Assembly (NCBI GenBank): GCA_052266715.1 | Contig: JBQPRB010000004.1 | Length of the DNA: 64,000 bases | Direction: 5' to 3' (one strand) | DNA from: Jeotgalibaca sp052266715 | Lineage (GTDB): Bacteria; Bacillota; Bacilli; Lactobacillales; Aerococcaceae | Shown here: positions 61,555-64,000 of the stretch, one piece after another | Numbering within the stretch: position 1 is the stretch's first letter | How the letters are laid out: every line of letters starts with the position of its first letter | Position numbers and translations under genes: made by a program | The notes under the pieces: generated by a model | The model's input: the letters and a program-made list of their open reading frames with translations, nothing else | The model's database searches: none | What the model was told of the DNA's origin: nothing

Positions 61555-62622
61555 TTATTCCTCCCATATTATTTTGAATTTTTGGCCTGCTTTACAGTAT
61601 TTAATTAAGTTTTGATCACGTTCTATTATTCGTCCCATGACATTGACACGATCATCTCGGGCTAAGTTTCTTTTTGTAATTTGCATTTCTCCCGCATAAC
61701 GACCGTATTGCTCGTTATCAAGGGTGATAGTTCCAATCGGGCGTCTTTCAGTATACCTTGGTTCAATTGGGGCTTCCTTCAACAATCGCGCTTCTTGGCT
61801 GCGAATAGCATCTCGGGCAGCATCCATCCGATTAGTATGGACACCTTGCATATAGCTTGGTATCGCTTCCACGCTTTGTCCAATTAACGAGGCATGAAAC
61901 AAAATGATTGCTTCTGTCACATAATAGCCAAATTGCTCTTTAGTGCGTTTTTCAATACCGGGATCACCAATATAAACTTTGTCGACATGACAATCATTCA
62001 ACAGCTCCAATGCGCCACTAAAAGGTGCTCCACCTCTATGTTTTTCTAATGTGGGTAATCCTTGTTGGAGCGGCCCGCGTTTCTTGCCATCACCCGGAAC
62101 AAATGCCATCACTTTAAAACCAACCTCTTTTAACCACTCATTTTGTTTTTGAAACGCCTTTTTACCAAGTCCCGTTTCCGGACGAGGATAGTAGTTATGC
62201 CAAGCTTCCATATTCTCAAAATTGGCACTATGTTTGCGTAAAATAGTTAAATCATCCTCGGAAATGGTACTGGCATTAAGTGCAATACCCATCACTTGGC
62301 TAGCCTTCGCCACAATTTCCATTGATATACCGTAATCAATACGAATTCCGGTAAGACCCATTTTTTTGAGCGGAGATAAGTCGTTAAATGAAACTCCCAG
62401 TTTATCAAGAGCTGCTCCGGAAATGTCGACCACAAGTTCTAGGTTATTCTTCCTGGAGAATGTTCCCAGTTTTTGTAATCCATCTAGATATTTGTTATTA
62501 TCTTCTTCAGGAATATGAATCGAAGTAAAAATACCTTTGAAGCCGTGCTCAACCATTTCAGTCATGTAGTTGTATGTTTCTTGAGTGAAGTCCTCGTTTA
62601 AGAAAATTGAGAATCCAAACAT
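61555..62622 (-). CDS. mupG: MupG-family 6-phospho-N-acetylmuramidase (DUF871)
   Basis: 355 residues. The barrel start FGFSIFLNEDFTQETYNYMT, HGFKGIFTSIHIPEED, GIRIDYGIS and the C-terminal cyclophilin-like part (RRPIGTITLDNEQYGRYAGE) match DUF871 proteins, the MupG type of Staphylococcus aureus. It hydrolyses MurNAc-6-P-GlcNAc brought in by the PTS into MurNAc-6-P and GlcNAc. First gene of the mupG-murQ-murP operon. Confidence 0.93.
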   Translation of the reverse strand: MFGFSIFLNEDFTQETYNYMTEMVEHGFKGIFTSIHIPEEDNNKYLDGLQKLGTFSRKNNLELVVDISGAALDKLGVSFNDLSPLKKMGLTGIRIDYGISMEIVAKASQVMGIALNASTISEDDLTILRKHSANFENMEAWHNYYPRPETGLGKKAFQKQNEWLKEVGFKVMAFVPGDGKKRGPLQQGLPTLEKHRGGAPFSGALELLNDCHVDKVYIGDPGIEKRTKEQFGYYVTEAIILFHASLIGQSVEAIPSYMQGVHTNRMDAARDAIRSQEARLLKEAPIEPRYTERRPIGTITLDNEQYGRYAGEMQITKRNLARDDRVNVMGRIIERDQNLIKYCKAGQKFKIIWEE

Positions 62623-62634
62623 AGTACGCCCCTT

Positions 62635-62687
62635 TCTGGAAACGTTTTTTTATGCCTTCATTATAACAAAATGAAATTTTATTTCAA
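62635..62687 (-). promoter_or_regulatory. Promoter of the MurNAc operon with a palindromic operator and a cre-like site
   Basis: -35 TTGAAA (62682-62687), 16-bp spacer, extended -10 TGTTATAAT (TATAAT 62660-62665). The palindrome TGAAATTTTATTTCA (62672-62686) overlaps the -35 and fits an RpiR-type operator. TGGAAACGTTTTTT (62635-62648) fits the cre consensus except one position. So both MurNAc-6-P signal and catabolite repression may act here. Confidence 0.65.
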
Positions 62688-62753
62688 CATAAAACATCTT
62701 AATAGCTTTAAATTAATTTATGTTAAAATAATATTTCAAAGGGGATGGTTTTT

Positions 62754-63377
62754 TTGCAACAACTCTATTTTGTGCGACATGGTCAAACAAAGCTCAATGC
62801 CGCCAATCACGTACAAGGAGGAGCTATTGATTCTCCGTTATTAGAAAAAAGTATCGAAGATGCGAGGAAAACCGGTAAATTTTTATGCCAAACAAGCATT
62901 TCTCGAGCCATAAGCAGTCCACAAATCCGGGCATGGGATACCGCTAAATATATCTTGGATGAATTTAAATCGGATATTCCTTTAGAAAAAGATGATTTAT
63001 TAAAGGAGTTTGGCTATGGAAAATGGGAAGGATTATACATTCCCTCGATAGCGGAAAAACATCCTGAAATATTTTATCACTTGCGTCATGAGCCGCACCT
63101 GTATAACCCTTCTTTGTTTGGAGGTGAAACGTACCAAGATCTCATAGCCCGTGGGACAAAATCTATTCTTTTCCATGCGGAAAAACAGCCACAATCAGAT
63201 CTTTTATTTGTTGGACACAGTATTCTTTGGACAGCCACTCTGCTTTCGTTGGTAGGCTTCGAGTTAAAAGATATACGCTCTCAGTCCCCCTTAGCAAACA
63301 CAAGCATCACCCGCTTAATTAAGGACAATGAAGGATTTCATCTTGATATGTGGAACTTTACAGATCATTTAGTATGA
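62754..63377 (+). CDS. Histidine phosphatase family protein (GpmB/PhoE-like)
   Basis: 207 residues. Start TTG 62754, since AAAGGGG (62738-62744) is nine bases before it; the ATG at 62745 touches the ribosome site. The RHG motif LYFVRHGQTKLN is at residue 4, the second core SDLLFVGHSILW near residue 160, and the fold is that of cofactor-independent phosphatase/mutase relatives. Substrate unknown. It is divergent from the MurNAc operon, and its promoter has a half-site resembling the MurR operator (TGAAATATTATTTTA read on the minus strand). Confidence 0.88.
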   Translation: MQQLYFVRHGQTKLNAANHVQGGAIDSPLLEKSIEDARKTGKFLCQTSISRAISSPQIRAWDTAKYILDEFKSDIPLEKDDLLKEFGYGKWEGLYIPSIAEKHPEIFYHLRHEPHLYNPSLFGGETYQDLIARGTKSILFHAEKQPQSDLLFVGHSILWTATLLSLVGFELKDIRSQSPLANTSITRLIKDNEGFHLDMWNFTDHLV

Positions 63378-63385
63378 ACAAAAAG

Positions 63386-63770
63386 GGTTCTTGGTTATCT
63401 GGCGTTGGTGAAGGAAATGCCCTTCGGCGTGTTTGCTTGTGTACTGCCGTAGGACCGCCCTGAGCCTGTAGTCTCCGGGCTTGCAGGCCTCAAAGGGGAG
63501 GGTGAGACTTTTGTCTCACCCTCTTTCCTGTATACGAATATCTGTATTCTAAACGTGCGACAAAAGGCAGCCCCGACGTCCACTTCACGAATAATGCTCA
63601 GATGGCCTGCGACCATCTTGCGCTTATTCGCTCCAGTGGTTCGGGGCTAACCGCCTTTTGTCCCACTTCCCCCTACTTTCGCATTGCATCCTTGACACGG
63701 CCACAAGCAACCCCACCGTCCTTCGGGATTTCCAAGAAGAATACCTACCAACACCATAAATAATAGAACC
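63386..63770 (-). mobile_element. Repeat element copy 2 (MITE-like, undescribed family, with nested insert)
   Basis: 385 bp, inverted relative to copy 1. Ends GGTTCTTGGTTATCTGGCG and (inverse) GGTTCTATTATTTATGGTG match copy 1 closely. A perfect 8-bp direct repeat ACAAAAAG flanks it (63378-63385 and 63771-63778), strong evidence of transposition. The centre differs: it carries a hairpin GAGGGTGAGAC / GTCTCACCCTC and a 112-bp palindrome (63555-63666) in place of copy 1's short hairpin. No coding frame of its own. Confidence 0.85.
63555..63666. repeat. Long imperfect palindrome nested in repeat copy 2
   Basis: GTGCGACAAAAGGCAGCCCCGA at one end (cited in part) pairs with TCGGGGCTAACCGCCTTTTG TCCCAC at the other, with ACTTCACGAATAA / TTATTCG..AGT and AGATGG / CCATCT inside. 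The RNA would be a single long hairpin. Could be a second element inserted in the first, or the cargo of this copy. Confidence 0.7.
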
Positions 63771-63772
63771 AC

Positions 63773-63820
63773 AAAAAGAAGCGGGAGCCCTGAATAATCA
63801 GGGCTCCCGCTTCTTTTTTA
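63773..63820 (-). terminator. Terminator of the amino-acid permease gene
   Basis: Perfect 21-bp stem, arms 63773-63793 and 63798-63818 (core GCGGGAGCCCTGA / TCAGGGCTCCCGC), loop ATAA. Its T-tract on the minus strand is where repeat copy 2 is inserted. Confidence 0.93.
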
Positions 63821-63821
63821 T

Positions 63822-64000
63822 TTACCTACTGCTTTTTGAAACTCTCAATTCAACTTTATTAGCGATGATGGTCAAAATAGAAATAACCACTAAATAATAC
63901 AAAGCAACAATCGACCACATACGGATGGTTTCCATGTTGTTCGCTGTGATGATTTTACCATTCATTGTTAATTCACGAACCCCGATAATGGATAGTAAAG
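63822..64000 (-). CDS. Amino-acid ABC transporter permease, C-terminal end (partial)
   Basis: The frame runs off the window edge; 58 codons are visible and end in TAA. The sequence SIIGVRELTMNGKIITANN, WSIVALYYLVVISILT and NKVELRVSKSSR is the C-terminal part of a His/Glu/Gln/Arg-type ABC permease, with the last membrane helix near codon 40. It may partner an ATPase and a binding protein outside the window, and could serve the orphan binding lipoprotein at 57351-58136. Confidence 0.85.
   Translation of the reverse strand, partial: LLSIIGVRELTMNGKIITANNMETIRMWSIVALYYLVVISILTIIANKVELRVSKSSR

Noticed and set aside
63395..63616. 73-codon minus-strand frame in repeat copy 2
   Set aside because: It crosses the hairpins of the element and is not kept in copy 1, so it is not a gene.
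1..64000. CRISPR array, tRNA, rRNA or prophage
   Set aside because: No spaced direct repeats, no tRNA cloverleaf or rRNA sequence and no phage structural genes were seen in reading; the small HTH gene at 6802-7032 alone is not enough.

Overview
The window reads as chromosome of a low-GC Gram-positive in the order Lactobacillales. The evidence is strong AAGGAGG-type ribosome sites, lipobox lipoproteins, a pcrA-ligA-camS-gatCAB block, the whiA-yvcK-rapZ block, an LtaS-type lipoteichoic acid synthase, and CodY-like and cre-like sites. A member of Carnobacteriaceae or a close relative fits best; genus cannot be fixed from sequence alone. Most genes are on the minus strand and almost every transcription unit ends in a clear intrinsic terminator.

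Layout. 1-600: 3' end of a GC-rich TnpB element with its hairpin right end. 673-2345: a YfcC-family transporter under a lysine riboswitch. 2342-6752: a degenerate nucleotidyltransferase-like gene, a GyrI-like/MATE/YeiH operon and a CAP-domain protein. 6802-10040: a small HTH gene, a D,D-carboxypeptidase, and argS with an unusual structured leader. 10041-12277: a DUF2188 protein, a lipoprotein barnase with its barstar, a zinc-ribbon membrane protein and a CarD regulator. 12448-15364: an AraC-controlled Gfo/Idh dehydrogenase plus sugar isomerase operon of unknown substrate. 15833-27305: dgkB, gatBAC, camS, ligA, pcrA and a PurK-like ATP-grasp gene. 27336-30201: wall hydrolases, an HTH gene and a papain-like lipoprotein-free hydrolase candidate. 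30339-35692: livJHMGF plus a CBS/ACT protein behind a CodY-like box. 35840-43434: a large FtsX/ABC exporter, a nitroreductase-like remnant, a flavoprotein and an rRNA methyltransferase. 43633-51551: an LTA synthase, a two-component system, ssb, whiA-yvcK-rapZ. 51864-58136: opuCABCD osmoprotectant importer, phosphoglucomutase and an orphan amino-acid binding lipoprotein. 58193-63377: a MurNAc salvage cluster (mupG-murQ-murP and an RpiR regulator) and a divergent phosphatase. 63822-64000: the C-terminus of an amino-acid ABC permease.

The most unusual structure is a pair of inverted copies of a GC-rich repeat (17011-17252 and 63386-63770). They have imperfect terminal inverted repeats beginning GGTTCT, 8-bp flanking direct repeats (one perfect, one 7/8), and different hairpin cargo in the middle. 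Both sit exactly in the T-tract of a Rho-independent terminator. I read this as an undescribed non-autonomous element (MITE-like) that targets terminator tails, perhaps moved by an ISL3-type transposase. Other notable points are the argS leader (small ORF overlapping a terminator/antiterminator pair), a membrane-anchored barnase with all catalytic residues intact, the lysine switch in front of a YfcC transporter, and several paralogs that have lost family catalytic motifs.
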